A stretch of DNA of 64,000 nucleotides, from assembly GCA_022452035.1 (NCBI GenBank), contig JAKURV010000008.1, positions 18,409-82,408 on the forward strand, in the 5' to 3' direction. A program made the translations under genes and the position numbers. The notes beneath the pieces were generated by a model. It saw only the letters and a program-made list of their open reading frames with translations. It was not told the origin of the DNA and did no database searches. The stretch's first letter is position 1; each line of letters starts with the position of its first letter. Source of the stretch: Acidimicrobiales bacterium. GTDB lineage: Bacteria > Actinomycetota > Acidimicrobiia > Acidimicrobiales > MedAcidi-G1. Positions 33,153-41,915 of the stretch are shown here, piece by piece.

Positions 33153-33974
33153 TCAGCGCAGGGGTTCCGGGTTGCGGTCGGCCCGGAGGTCCTCGATTCG
33201 CTTCTCGGCGAACCCCACGGTGAACGGGTGGGTGAACACCCAGAAGCGGTCGGTACGCACGGCGTCCACCACCCGGGCGGCCACGTCAACCGGCTCGATG
33301 CCCCGCTCCTCAAGCATGGCCGACAGGCCGGGGATCATGGCATCGTGTCCGTCCTCGACCTCCACCCAGTCGGGACGGACCCGGGCCACGTCGAAAACTT
33401 GCGTCCGGACGAACTCCGGGCATAGGCACGACACCCCAACCGGCGTCGGCTCCAACTCGCGGTAAAGGGCCTCGGACAAGCCAACCACAGCGTGTTTGGA
33501 CGCGCAGTACATGCCCAGGACCTCAGTGGTCATCACGCCAGCCTGAGATGACACGTTGACGATGTGGCCGACGCCCGCCTCCACCATCCGAGGGGCGAAC
33601 GTCGTCACGCCGTGAGCCACCCCCAGCACGTTGACGCCGATCGTCCACCTCCACTCGGCCGGCGTGGTGGCCAGCATGGGTCCGGTCGGCCCAACACCAG
33701 CGTTGTTGCACAGGACGTGCACGTCGCCGTGCCGCTCCCAGCATTGCTCGGCCATCCTGGCAACGGCATCGGGATCGGCTACGTCGCACACCACGCCGAA
33801 GACGTCGCCGCCGTCGGCCGACAGCCGGGCCACCTGGGCGTCCAGCCCGGAACCGTCTAGGTCCGACAGCACGACCGACATCCCCTCGCCTAGGAACGCC
33901 TCCACCATGGCCAGCCCGATGCCCGACGCCGCTCCGGTCACCACGGCCACCCGACCCTCCAACTGCTCGATCAC
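33153..33974 (-). CDS. Short-chain dehydrogenase/reductase
   Basis: 273 residues. AVVTGAASGIGLAMVEAFL, VLCNNAGVGPTGPM, catalytic VNVSSQAGVMTTEVLGMYCASKH. Closest in wording to long-tail SDRs with an extra C-terminal arm (FVFTHPFTVGFAEKRIEDLR), seen in lipid-acting dehydrogenases. GTG start behind GGAGGGAGGGG. Its 99-bp upstream gap is shared with the divergent CoA-transferase. Confidence 0.85.
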   Translation of the reverse strand: MIEQLEGRVAVVTGAASGIGLAMVEAFLGEGMSVVLSDLDGSGLDAQVARLSADGGDVFGVVCDVADPDAVARMAEQCWERHGDVHVLCNNAGVGPTGPMLATTPAEWRWTIGVNVLGVAHGVTTFAPRMVEAGVGHIVNVSSQAGVMTTEVLGMYCASKHAVVGLSEALYRELEPTPVGVSCLCPEFVRTQVFDVARVRPDWVEVEDGHDAMIPGLSAMLEERGIEPVDVAARVVDAVRTDRFWVFTHPFTVGFAEKRIEDLRADRNPEPLR

Positions 33975-34073
33975 GGCCCCTCCCTCCGATCACCGGATAC
34001 ATGCGGGTCCGCCGACCGTAGGCGCCCACCGTCCAACTCATCCACCGTCGAACGCCACGGCTACCGTCGCCCT

Positions 34074-35261
34074 ATGCCCGGTCCCCTCGACGGAATCCGT
34101 ATCGTTGACCTGTCGGTGGCCCTCACCGGACCGCTGGCTACAGGAATGCTGGTCGACCAGGGCGCCGAGTGCATCAAGATCGAGCAGGCCCCCATCGGCG
34201 ACGTCGTCCGCTGGCTGGGGACCTCGATGGCTGGCGTGTCGGCCATGTTCCAGGTAGCGAACCGGGGCAAACGATCCATCGTGCTGGATCTTCGCCAGGA
34301 GGAGGGTTTGGCCATCCTGCGCGACCTGGTGGCCGAGGCCGACGTGTTCGTCCAGAACTTCCGTCCCGGGGTGGCCGAACGCCTCGGCGTGGCCTTCGAA
34401 GACATCCGAGCCCTCCGCCCCGACATCGTCTATGCCGACCTGACCGGCTTCGGCCCCGACGGCCCTTACAGCCAGCGTCGGGTCTACGACACGGTGATTC
34501 AGGGCCAGTCGGGGCTGGCGGCCAGCCAGACCGGCATCCGCGACGACCAACCCAAGCTCATCAAGCAGTTGATCTGCGACAAGGTCACGGCCTACACGGC
34601 CTGCCAGGCCATCACGGCCGCCCTTCTGGCCCGGGAGCGGGGTTCTGGCGGACAGCACCTGGAGCTGTCCATGCTGGACGCCTGCATCGCCTTCATGTTC
34701 GTGGACGCCGCCGACCACGAGGTAATCCTGGATGGCGACCACTCAGGACCCCAGGCCGTGGCCGCCTATAACACCCCGTTTGCCTTCCGCGACGGGTTCG
34801 CCACGGTCGCCGTTCCCGACGACGAGGAATTCCACGGCCTAGCCCGGGCCATGGGCGTAGATAGCTCCGACCCCGACCTGGCCACCGTGAGGGACCGGGT
34901 AGCACACCCCGACAAGACCCGGAGCTTCCACCTCCAGGTCCGGGAAAACGCTCGGCAGCTCACCACGGCAGAGGCTGAGGCCCACCTGGAGAACAACGGC
35001 GTCCCGTTCGGCATCGTGCGGCTGGTGAGCGAGGTCGCCCACGACCCGCAGGTAGTGGCTAACGCCCTATTTTCCGAGTTCGACCACCCCGCCGCCGGGC
35101 GGATCCGACACCACCGGTCGCCGACTCGGTTCCACGGCACCCCGGCGGAGTTCCGGGAGCCGGCGGCTCCCACCCTGGGACAGCACTCCGACGAGGTCGC
35201 CGCGGAGACCGGACGAGGTGACCGAATCAATCAACTGCGGTCCGCCGGCGTGATTCGGTGA
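34074..35261 (+). CDS. Class III (CaiB/BaiF-type) CoA-transferase
   Basis: 395 residues. LDGIRIVDLSVALTGPLATGM at the start, then MFQVANRGKRSIVLDLR, and VYDTVIQGQSGLAA with the probable catalytic Asp139. Family III enzymes move CoA between acids, or isomerise (racemase branch). TACCGT is 6 nt before the ATG. Within an SDR/P450 neighbourhood it likely activates or exchanges CoA on a lipid or steroid acid. The next gene overlaps by 4 bp. Confidence 0.88.
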   Translation: MPGPLDGIRIVDLSVALTGPLATGMLVDQGAECIKIEQAPIGDVVRWLGTSMAGVSAMFQVANRGKRSIVLDLRQEEGLAILRDLVAEADVFVQNFRPGVAERLGVAFEDIRALRPDIVYADLTGFGPDGPYSQRRVYDTVIQGQSGLAASQTGIRDDQPKLIKQLICDKVTAYTACQAITAALLARERGSGGQHLELSMLDACIAFMFVDAADHEVILDGDHSGPQAVAAYNTPFAFRDGFATVAVPDDEEFHGLARAMGVDSSDPDLATVRDRVAHPDKTRSFHLQVRENARQLTTAEAEAHLENNGVPFGIVRLVSEVAHDPQVVANALFSEFDHPAAGRIRHHRSPTRFHGTPAEFREPAAPTLGQHSDEVAAETGRGDRINQLRSAGVIR

Positions 35262-36007
35262 CGTCGTCCGGGCACCGGGACCACCGGCGCTACGACGCCT
35301 ACGCCCGAAACCACGAGGAGTACGGGGACTCGGAACTCATCCCGGCCGCCACCGTGGTCGTCCTGCGGGACACCGAAACCGGGCTAGAGACCCTCATGCT
35401 CCACAGAAACTCGAAGATCGCCTTTGGCGGGATGTGGGTGTTCCCGGGTGGACGGGTCGACGAGGAGGACACCGTGGCTAGCGCCGACGGCCAAATCGAC
35501 GAGTTGACCACGGCCGCTGCGGCCGCCGCACGCGAAGCCGCCGAAGAGGCCGCCGTAGTCGTGGACCCGACAGGCCTGGTCTGGTTCGCCCACTGGGTAC
35601 CCCCGCCGATCACGCCCCGCCGCTACGCCACCTTTTTCTTCGCTGCCCGGCTGGACGACGCAGCCGGCCCGGTTACCGTCGACGAGGGCGAGATCACCGA
35701 GCACGAGTGGATGCGACCCGACGACGCCTTGGCCCGCCGTGACGCTGGGGAGATTGAACTGGCCCCGCCCACCTGGATGACCCTGCACCGGCTAGACGGG
35801 TTCGATGACGTAAACACCGCCCTGACCGCCCTGACCGCCGCCGAACCTGCCTTCTACGAGACCCACATGGCCCGGACCGACGAGGGCCCGGTGGCCATGT
35901 GGGAGGGCGACGCCGGCTACGAGGGCGTTGACCCGTCACAGCCCGGACCACGCCACCGGCTCACCATGGCCGAGGACCGCTACTCCTTCCAGGACGACCG
36001 GACCTGA
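35258..36007 (+). CDS. NUDIX hydrolase (long, NUDT19-like)
   Basis: 249 residues. A NUDIX domain with a stretched box: FPGGRVDEED, an insertion, then AREAAEEAAVVV with the catalytic glutamates. The stretched box and the long C-terminal part resemble NUDT19/acyl-CoA diphosphatases rather than MutT. Overlap with the CoA-transferase gene (GTGA) supports a role in CoA-ester turnover. Substrate otherwise unknown. Confidence 0.82.
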   Translation: MTSSGHRDHRRYDAYARNHEEYGDSELIPAATVVVLRDTETGLETLMLHRNSKIAFGGMWVFPGGRVDEEDTVASADGQIDELTTAAAAAAREAAEEAAVVVDPTGLVWFAHWVPPPITPRRYATFFFAARLDDAAGPVTVDEGEITEHEWMRPDDALARRDAGEIELAPPTWMTLHRLDGFDDVNTALTALTAAEPAFYETHMARTDEGPVAMWEGDAGYEGVDPSQPGPRHRLTMAEDRYSFQDDRT

Positions 36008-36051
36008 CCACGCCCGGGTCAACGGCCCCGCCCGACCTACCATCGGCGCCC

Positions 36052-38400
36052 GTGGACCCTGCATCGCCCGACCTGGTCGGCCTGAGCGCCGACGACGTCA
36101 CCACCCGCCGGGCCGACGGCCGGGTAAACGACGTACCCGACGCCCCGGTCCGCACTACAAGCCAGATCCTGCGAGCCAACGTCCTCACCCCAGTCAACGC
36201 CATCATGGGCAGCCTGCTGGCCGTCATCCTGGTGGCCGGCTTCCCGGGTGACGCCCTGTTCGCCGGAGTGATTGTCTCCAACAGTGTGATCGGCACCTTC
36301 CAAGAACTACGGGCCCGACGCACCCTGACCACCCTGGCCGTGCTCTCGGCCCCCCGAGCCCGGGTAGTCCGCGAGGCAGCCACCAGCGAGGTGCCGGTCT
36401 CCGAGGTGGTGGCCGACGAGCTCCTGGCGCTCGAACCGGGCGACCAGGTGGTGGTCGACGGGACGGTCGTGGCGGCCACCGGGCTGGAGGTCGACGAGTC
36501 CCTGCTGACCGGAGAGGCCGACCCGGTCGACAAGACAGTTGGCGACGAGGTCCTCTCGGGCAGCTTCGTATCGGCCGGTTCGGGCCACTACCGAGCCACC
36601 CGGATCGGGGCCGGCTCGTACGCCGTATCCCTGGCCGAGGAGGCGCGACGGTTCACGCTGGTCGATAGCGAGCTCCGCTCGGGGGTTGACGTCATCCTGT
36701 GGTGGCTGACCCTCATCATCCCTCCAGCAGCCGGCCTGCTCCTGCTCCGCCTGCTGGTCACCGAAGACCATTGGGAAGAAGCCCTCCGGGGCACGGTGGC
36801 CGCTGCGGTGGCCATGGTCCCTGACGGGCTGGTCCTCCTGACCAGCCTCTCGTTCATCGTGGGCGTGATAGCCCTGGCCCGGCGACAGGCCCTGGCCCGC
36901 GAGCTGGCCTCCGTCGAGCTACTGGCCCGGGTCGACGTGTTGTGCCTCGACAAAACGGGGACAATCACCACCGGGGAGATCGCGTTCGCCGACCTGGAGA
37001 CCATCGGTGCTACCAGTAGAACCGAGGCGGAAGCTGCGGTCGGCGCCATGGCCGGAGTCGACCCTTCACCCAACGCCACCCTGGCCGCTCTGGCTGCCGC
37101 CCTAGACGACCCCGGCTGGTCGGCCAACGCCGTGGTGCCCTTCTCCTCGGCCCGCAAGTGGGCAGCCGCTGACTTCGGAGACCACGGCACCCTGCACCTG
37201 GGGGCCCCGGACGTCCTACTCCCCGAAGGCGAGTGGGCCGTGGCCCGGGACCGGGTGGCCAACCTGGCCGCTGCCGGACAGCGGGTCATGGTCCTCACCC
37301 GATCGGACGCCGGAACGTGTGATCCCGATGCACTCCCGTCGGCCCGCCTACCCATGTGCCTGGTGCTCCTGGAGGACACCGTGAAGCCGGACGCCCCGGA
37401 GATCCTGTCCTGGTTCGTCGACCAGGGGGTGACCCTGAAGGTCGTCTCAGGTGACCACCCGGAGACAGCGGCGGCCGTAGCCCGACGAGCTGGCGTCCCC
37501 AACGCACAAACGGGGGTCGACGCCCGCACACTGCCCGACGACTCGGAGGCTCTGGCCGACGCGATGGCCGACTCGGCGGTCTTCGGCCGGGTCACCCCCC
37601 ACCAGAAGCGGGCCATGGTCGACGCCCTGCAGGCCCGGGGCCACACGGTGGCTATGACGGGAGACGGAGTGAACGACGTCCTGGCCCTCAAGGACGCCGA
37701 CATGGGCATAGCCATGGGGTCGGGTAGCTCGGCCACCCGGGCTGTGGCCCAGCTGGTGCTACTCGACGACCGGTTCGCCACCTTGCCCCGGGTGATGGCC
37801 GAGGGGCGGCGAGTCATCAACAACGTGGAGCGGGTGGCCAACCTGTTCATCGCCAAGGCCACCTACGCCGTCCTGCTGACCGCCCTAGTGGGCCTGTTCG
37901 GCGTGCCGTTTCCGTTCCTGCCCAAACAGCTGACCCTCATCGGGACGATCTCCGTGGGAGTTCCCGGTTTCTTCCTAGCCCTAGCACCCGATGCCTCGCT
38001 GGTCCGTCCGGGGTTCCTCCCCCGGGTGTTGCGCTACGCCGCGCCGGTGGGAGCGGTGGCCGCTGCGGCGACCTTCACCGCCTACGAGGTGGTGCGACGG
38101 AGCGAAGCCCCACTGGCCGAAGCCCGCACCGCGGCCACCCTCACGCTGCTGGCCATCAGCCTGGTCATCCTGTTGGGTATCAGCCGACCCCTGCGGCCCT
38201 GGAAGGTCGGCCTGGCAGCCGCCATGGGCGGCTGGTACGCGCTGACCATGGCCTGGGACTTCCCCCGGGACTACTTCGAGCTGGTGGTACCCGACGCACG
38301 GGCCTGGCTGGTCGCCGCGGTAGCCACGGTGGGCGGCGGGCTCCTAGTCGCCGTCGTACCGCGGTGGGTGGCCCGACGGCGGGCCGGGACAGACGACTAG
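36052..38400 (+). CDS. ctpE: P-type cation ATPase, CtpE-like
   Basis: 782 residues. Actuator loop LLTGEADPVDK, phosphorylation site CLDKTGTITTGE (Asp about residue 302), hinge TGDGVNDVLALKDADMGIAM. The M4 motif is AMVPDGL and no N-terminal metal-binding CxxC domain is present, excluding the copper type. The sequence style and length match mycobacterial CtpE, a calcium uptake ATPase. The GTG start lies 8 nt after TACCAT. Followed by glutamate dehydrogenase on its own promoter. Confidence 0.87.
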   Translation: MDPASPDLVGLSADDVTTRRADGRVNDVPDAPVRTTSQILRANVLTPVNAIMGSLLAVILVAGFPGDALFAGVIVSNSVIGTFQELRARRTLTTLAVLSAPRARVVREAATSEVPVSEVVADELLALEPGDQVVVDGTVVAATGLEVDESLLTGEADPVDKTVGDEVLSGSFVSAGSGHYRATRIGAGSYAVSLAEEARRFTLVDSELRSGVDVILWWLTLIIPPAAGLLLLRLLVTEDHWEEALRGTVAAAVAMVPDGLVLLTSLSFIVGVIALARRQALARELASVELLARVDVLCLDKTGTITTGEIAFADLETIGATSRTEAEAAVGAMAGVDPSPNATLAALAAALDDPGWSANAVVPFSSARKWAAADFGDHGTLHLGAPDVLLPEGEWAVARDRVANLAAAGQRVMVLTRSDAGTCDPDALPSARLPMCLVLLEDTVKPDAPEILSWFVDQGVTLKVVSGDHPETAAAVARRAGVPNAQTGVDARTLPDDSEALADAMADSAVFGRVTPHQKRAMVDALQARGHTVAMTGDGVNDVLALKDADMGIAMGSGSSATRAVAQLVLLDDRFATLPRVMAEGRRVINNVERVANLFIAKATYAVLLTALVGLFGVPFPFLPKQLTLIGTISVGVPGFFLALAPDASLVRPGFLPRVLRYAAPVGAVAAAATFTAYEVVRRSEAPLAEARTAATLTLLAISLVILLGISRPLRPWKVGLAAAMGGWYALTMAWDFPRDYFELVVPDARAWLVAAVATVGGGLLVAVVPRWVARRRAGTDD

Positions 38401-38457
38401 CGTCCCCTTCCGGAGCAGGTTTCAACGACGATCCCCGCTAAGTCCGAAGGGTCACCG

Positions 38458-39723
38458 ATGACCGACACCACCAGCCTCTTCGCCACGGCGCTGGCCCAGT
38501 TCAAACGGGGAGCCGACCTGATCGACCTCCCCGACGACCTTCGGTCGATCCTCTCGCAGCCCAAGAACGAGGTCATCGTCAACTTCCCAGTCCGGATGAA
38601 CGACGGTTCCTACCGGGTGTTCCGTGGCTACCGGATCCAGCACAGCAACCTGCTGGGCCCCTACAAGGGCGGGGTTCGGTTCCACCCCCTGGTGAACCTG
38701 GACGAGGTGAAAGCCCTGGCCTCGTGGATGACCTGGAAGTCGGCCTTGTGCGAGATCCCATTCGGCGGGGCCAAGGGCGGCATCTCGTTCGACCCGAACA
38801 CCCTGGAAGCCGACGAACTGGAGCGGGTGGTGCGCCGGTTCACCCACGCCCTGGGCGAAAACATCGGGCCCGACCACGACATCCCAGCCCCCGACCTGGG
38901 CAGCAACGCCCAGTCAATGGTGTGGATGATGGACACCTACGCCAACTCCACCGGCGCGACCGAGCGTCAGAACGTCAAGCGGATCGTGACCGGCAAGACG
39001 CTAGAGACAGGGGGAAGCCCCGGCCGGGAGAAGGCCACCGGGCAGGGCGTGGTGTTCTGCCTCCAGCACTGGGCCGACGAGGTGGGGTTTGATCTGGCCG
39101 GTGCGACAGCCAGCCTCCAGGGCTTCGGCAACGTGGGCTCAGCCGCCGGTCGGATCCTCCAGGTCCACGGTGTCCGGATAGTGGCCGTCGCCGACCACGG
39201 AGGGGCAATCGCCGACGAGGATGGGATTGACGCCTTTGAACTGACCGACTGGGTCCGGGAGCACGGCTCGGTTGCCGGCTTCCCGCGGGCCATGTGGATC
39301 GACCCCGACGACTACTGGGCCGTCCCAACCGACCTCCTCTTGCCGGCCGCCCTGGAGAACCAGATCACGATCGAGAACGTGCACCAGATCCAGGCCCGGG
39401 TCGTCGTGGAGGCGGCCAACGGCCCGACCTCGTTGGAGGCCGAGCAGGTCCTGGCCGATCGGGGGATCGACGTTCTGCCTGACATCCTGGTAAACGCCGG
39501 CGGCGTGATCGTCTCGTACTTTGAGTGGCTCCAGAACCGTTCAGCGCAACGATGGAGCCTCGAGGACGTGGACTTCAAGCTCCGGGACACCCTGTGGCAG
39601 GCCTGCGACGCAGTGGCCAACCTGCGCGCCGAGCTCGAGGCACCGTCGCGACGGGACGCCGCCTATGCGGTGGCCCTGCGTCGGCTCCAGGTCGTTTACC
39701 AGCAGCGGGGCATCTTCCCCTGA
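38458..39723 (+). CDS. gdhA: Glutamate dehydrogenase family enzyme
   Basis: 421 residues, hexameric type. GPYKGGVRFHP and MTWKSALCEIPFGGAKGGI carry the substrate lysines, and ASLQGFGNVGSAAGRILQVHG binds the dinucleotide. LPAALENQITIENVHQIQARVVVEAANGPTSLEAEQVL is typical of glutamate rather than leucine dehydrogenases. Interconverts glutamate and 2-oxoglutarate/ammonia. GAAGGG precedes the ATG. Cofactor preference cannot be fixed by eye. Confidence 0.93.
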   Translation: MTDTTSLFATALAQFKRGADLIDLPDDLRSILSQPKNEVIVNFPVRMNDGSYRVFRGYRIQHSNLLGPYKGGVRFHPLVNLDEVKALASWMTWKSALCEIPFGGAKGGISFDPNTLEADELERVVRRFTHALGENIGPDHDIPAPDLGSNAQSMVWMMDTYANSTGATERQNVKRIVTGKTLETGGSPGREKATGQGVVFCLQHWADEVGFDLAGATASLQGFGNVGSAAGRILQVHGVRIVAVADHGGAIADEDGIDAFELTDWVREHGSVAGFPRAMWIDPDDYWAVPTDLLLPAALENQITIENVHQIQARVVVEAANGPTSLEAEQVLADRGIDVLPDILVNAGGVIVSYFEWLQNRSAQRWSLEDVDFKLRDTLWQACDAVANLRAELEAPSRRDAAYAVALRRLQVVYQQRGIFP

Positions 39724-39775
39724 TCCCCAAGGGCCCCCGGTCGGGCACGACGGCTGGCACACCGAGGTGGTAGGC

Positions 39776-40456
39776 GTGGAGCCCACGGCCGGTGAGGTCC
39801 GAACGCTTTTGATCGGCGACGACCCCCTGACCGAGGGGCTGCACGAGGGCCTGGTCGTTCAGGGGCACATAGTGGCCACCGTGGCCACGCGCCCCTCCGG
39901 AGGCCGAGAGACCCTGGCAGCAGCCGTCGACGCCGCCGTAGCCCTACTGGGACGGACCGACCTGGTCGTCCACGTCCCCCGTCGCCCCATGGATCCCGTT
40001 TCCCTGGTCGATCAGGCCACCGCCGACTGGGTGGCTGCCTGCGAGGCCCCGATGGCCGAGGCGTTGGCCGTGGTCCGGACATGTCGACCACATCTGGGCA
40101 GTGGCTCCCGGCTGGCCTGGGTGGTGCCCACGGTGGCCCTGGGAGGCGCCGCCGGATTCGCCGGGGCAGCGGCGGCCGCCGAGGGGATCCGGTCGCTAGC
40201 CAAGGGAGCAGCACGCCAGTGGGGATCCGAGGGCATCGGAACGGCGGTCCTCGCAGTGTCCCCCGAGGTGGCCTTCGGACCCGACGCCGGTGCGCCACTG
40301 GTTGCCACCACCACGTTGGCCGATTCCGCCCTAGCCCGACCAGGTCACCCGGTTTACGACCTGGCGCCGATCCTAAGCCTCCTGGCCGATCCGGCCTCAG
40401 CAGCCCTCACCGGGGCCACGCTGGTCGCCGATGGCGGCGTCTGGATGTCGCCGTGA
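39776..40456 (+). CDS. Degenerate SDR-like partner protein
   Basis: 226 residues with the Rossmann-like outline of an SDR: a C-terminal ATLVADGGVWM matches the family end and EGIRSLAKGAARQWGSEGIG the helix after the active site. The glycine-rich cofactor motif is gone (LLIGDDPLTEGLHEG), and Tyr-x3-Lys is replaced (FAGAAAAAEGIRSL). It overlaps a complete SDR by 4 bp (GTGA). Heteromeric SDRs with one inactive subunit are known (BbsCD), so a structural partner is a better reading than a pseudogene. Start GTG at VEPTAGEVRTLL; an upstream GTG is possible. Confidence 0.7.
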   Translation: MEPTAGEVRTLLIGDDPLTEGLHEGLVVQGHIVATVATRPSGGRETLAAAVDAAVALLGRTDLVVHVPRRPMDPVSLVDQATADWVAACEAPMAEALAVVRTCRPHLGSGSRLAWVVPTVALGGAAGFAGAAAAAEGIRSLAKGAARQWGSEGIGTAVLAVSPEVAFGPDAGAPLVATTTLADSALARPGHPVYDLAPILSLLADPASAALTGATLVADGGVWMSP

Positions 40457-41223
40457 CCGGGACGCTCCTCCTTAAGGACCGGGTGGCCCTGGTCACCGGC
40501 GGCGGCTCTGGCCTGGGCCTCGGTATGGCCACCGCCATGGCCCGCCACGGGGCGGCCGTGGTCCTGGCCTGTCGCCGACCGGAGACCGGCGAGGTGGCGG
40601 CCGCTGCCCTCCGGGACACCGGGTACGACGCCCGGTGCGTCCGGTGTGACGTGACATCGACCGAGGATCTGGAAGCCGCCGTTGCGTCCACCGTGACAAC
40701 CCACGGACGGTTGGACTGCCTGGTTCACAACGCAGTGGCCCCACCCGGCCCCCCGGGCCCGGTGGAGGAGGTGGACCTCAACCGGTGGGAAGCCCTGGTG
40801 GCCACCTCCCTGCGCGCCGTATTCGACGGGGCTCGGGCCGCCTACCCGTACCTGAGGGCGGCCGGCGGCTCGATGGTTCTGATGACCTCGGCTTCGGGCA
40901 TCGAGGGGAGCGCCTCACTCCCCGCCTACGCCATGGTGAAGGCCGCTCAACGCACCCTGGCCAAGGGCCTGGCCGTCGAGTGGGGCCCGGTCGGAATCCG
41001 GGTGAACTGCATCGCCCCGCTGGGGCTGACCGGCGCTCTGTCAGCAGCGTGCGAGGTGAACCCGGTCCTCGAGGAGCGGCTGGTGCGCCGAACCCCGCTG
41101 GGACGGCTCGGTGACCCCGTTGAAGACGTGGGTCCGGCAGCGGTGTTCCTAGCCAGCGACCTGGCGCGCTACGTCACCGGCCAGACACTGGTGGTAGACG
41201 GGGGTGGGTTCCTAGGGCTCTGA
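40453..41223 (+). CDS. Short-chain dehydrogenase/reductase (active partner)
   Basis: 256 residues with all signatures: LVTGGGSGLGLGMATAMA, LVHNAVAPPGP, catalytic MTSASGIEGSASLPAYAMVKAA, and GQTLVVDGGGFLGL. Its GTG overlaps the degenerate SDR's stop, so the two chains are made together and may form a heterodimer acting on a CoA ester, as in BbsCD. A 7-bp stem hairpin follows. Confidence 0.86.
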   Translation: MTGTLLLKDRVALVTGGGSGLGLGMATAMARHGAAVVLACRRPETGEVAAAALRDTGYDARCVRCDVTSTEDLEAAVASTVTTHGRLDCLVHNAVAPPGPPGPVEEVDLNRWEALVATSLRAVFDGARAAYPYLRAAGGSMVLMTSASGIEGSASLPAYAMVKAAQRTLAKGLAVEWGPVGIRVNCIAPLGLTGALSAACEVNPVLEERLVRRTPLGRLGDPVEDVGPAAVFLASDLARYVTGQTLVVDGGGFLGL

Positions 41224-41257
41224 CCGTCGGTCGACGGAGGCGGGTTTCCAGGACCGG

Positions 41258-41275
41258 GACCGTCGATGGACGGTC
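41258..41275. terminator. Candidate bidirectional terminator hairpin
   Basis: GACCGTC and GACGGTC pair around GATG in the 58-bp gap between converging SDR and whiB genes. No T-run follows on either strand, so termination efficiency is doubtful; high-GC actinobacteria often use such I-shaped hairpins. Confidence 0.4.
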
Positions 41276-41281
41276 GCCCGC

Positions 41282-41620
41282 TCAGCCGGTCTCGGCCAGA
41301 GCCGCAGCAGCCCTGCGGGCGGCCACCTGGCGGCGCCCGATGATCGGGGTGGTTGGGGCAAAGCCGGCCGTGGCCCGCTCGGCCTCTGACTCTCCACCCC
41401 AAAATCCCAGCTCCCGGTGGTCACGGGCGTGCTGTCGACAGGTGTCCATGGCCGGACAGGCCGCGCAAAGTTCGGAGGCCCGTGCCTCGCGTCGGACCCG
41501 GGCCTCGGGACGCTCAGCGAACGGGGCGAAGAACAGGTCGCTTTTGCCTGCGCACAGGACGCCGTCCACCCAGCCCATGGTTTGCGGGTCGACGTACAGG
41601 TTCGTCGCTGCGTCCGACAT
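41282..41620 (-). CDS. whiB: WhiB-family iron-sulfur regulator
   Basis: 112 residues. Four cysteines in WhiB order (LCAG..., then ELCAACPAMDTC, spacing C-x2-C-x5-C) bind [4Fe-4S], followed by LGFWGGESEAER, the G-[VIF]-W-G-G turn, and a basic C-terminal RRQVAARRAAAAL for DNA contact. WhiB proteins partner the main sigma factor in developmental or redox control. The start is MSDAATNLYVD behind GGAAGGGGC; a longer upstream frame lacks family features. Marks the organism as actinobacterial. Confidence 0.92.
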   Translation of the reverse strand: MSDAATNLYVDPQTMGWVDGVLCAGKSDLFFAPFAERPEARVRREARASELCAACPAMDTCRQHARDHRELGFWGGESEAERATAGFAPTTPIIGRRQVAARRAAAALAETG

Positions 41621-41903
41621 GGTTTGTGCCCCTTCCGGTCTCCGGGGAGGAACCGATCGGATGGGGCGAGTTGCCCCTCCTGATCCCACTCCGTTATGCC
41701 GTCACCTACTCCGTAGGGTCAGATAGTAGAAACGGTCTCCTCCGCGCTCCAGAGACTCGCAATGATTGTTAGAGAACCTATCTATCGTTATTAGTGATGT
41801 CACAGCCTATGTCAGATACCTCCTTACGATGACTACCGGGTAATAACAACGGCGGTGTTTCCGCCCGCTCCGACAAGACCACGCGACGGCCGCTCGTTGC
41901 TGC
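41621..41903. promoter_or_regulatory. Unusually AT-rich gap upstream of whiB and the MaoC gene
   Basis: About 280 bp without a gene, visibly richer in A/T than the rest of the window. It includes several minus-strand TA-rich boxes (TAGGTT in GATAGATAGGTT, and TACTAT) that could drive whiB, a GTGA-TG-TCAC palindrome near 41793, and a long whiB leader. I see no tRNA or known riboswitch. Probably a regulated whiB control region. Confidence 0.4.
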
Positions 41904-41915
41904 CAAAGTGTCGCC

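Noticed and set aside
41621..41915. tRNA-Sec or another tRNA in the AT-rich gap
   Set aside because: No TTCRANYC arm or acceptor-stem pairing was found.
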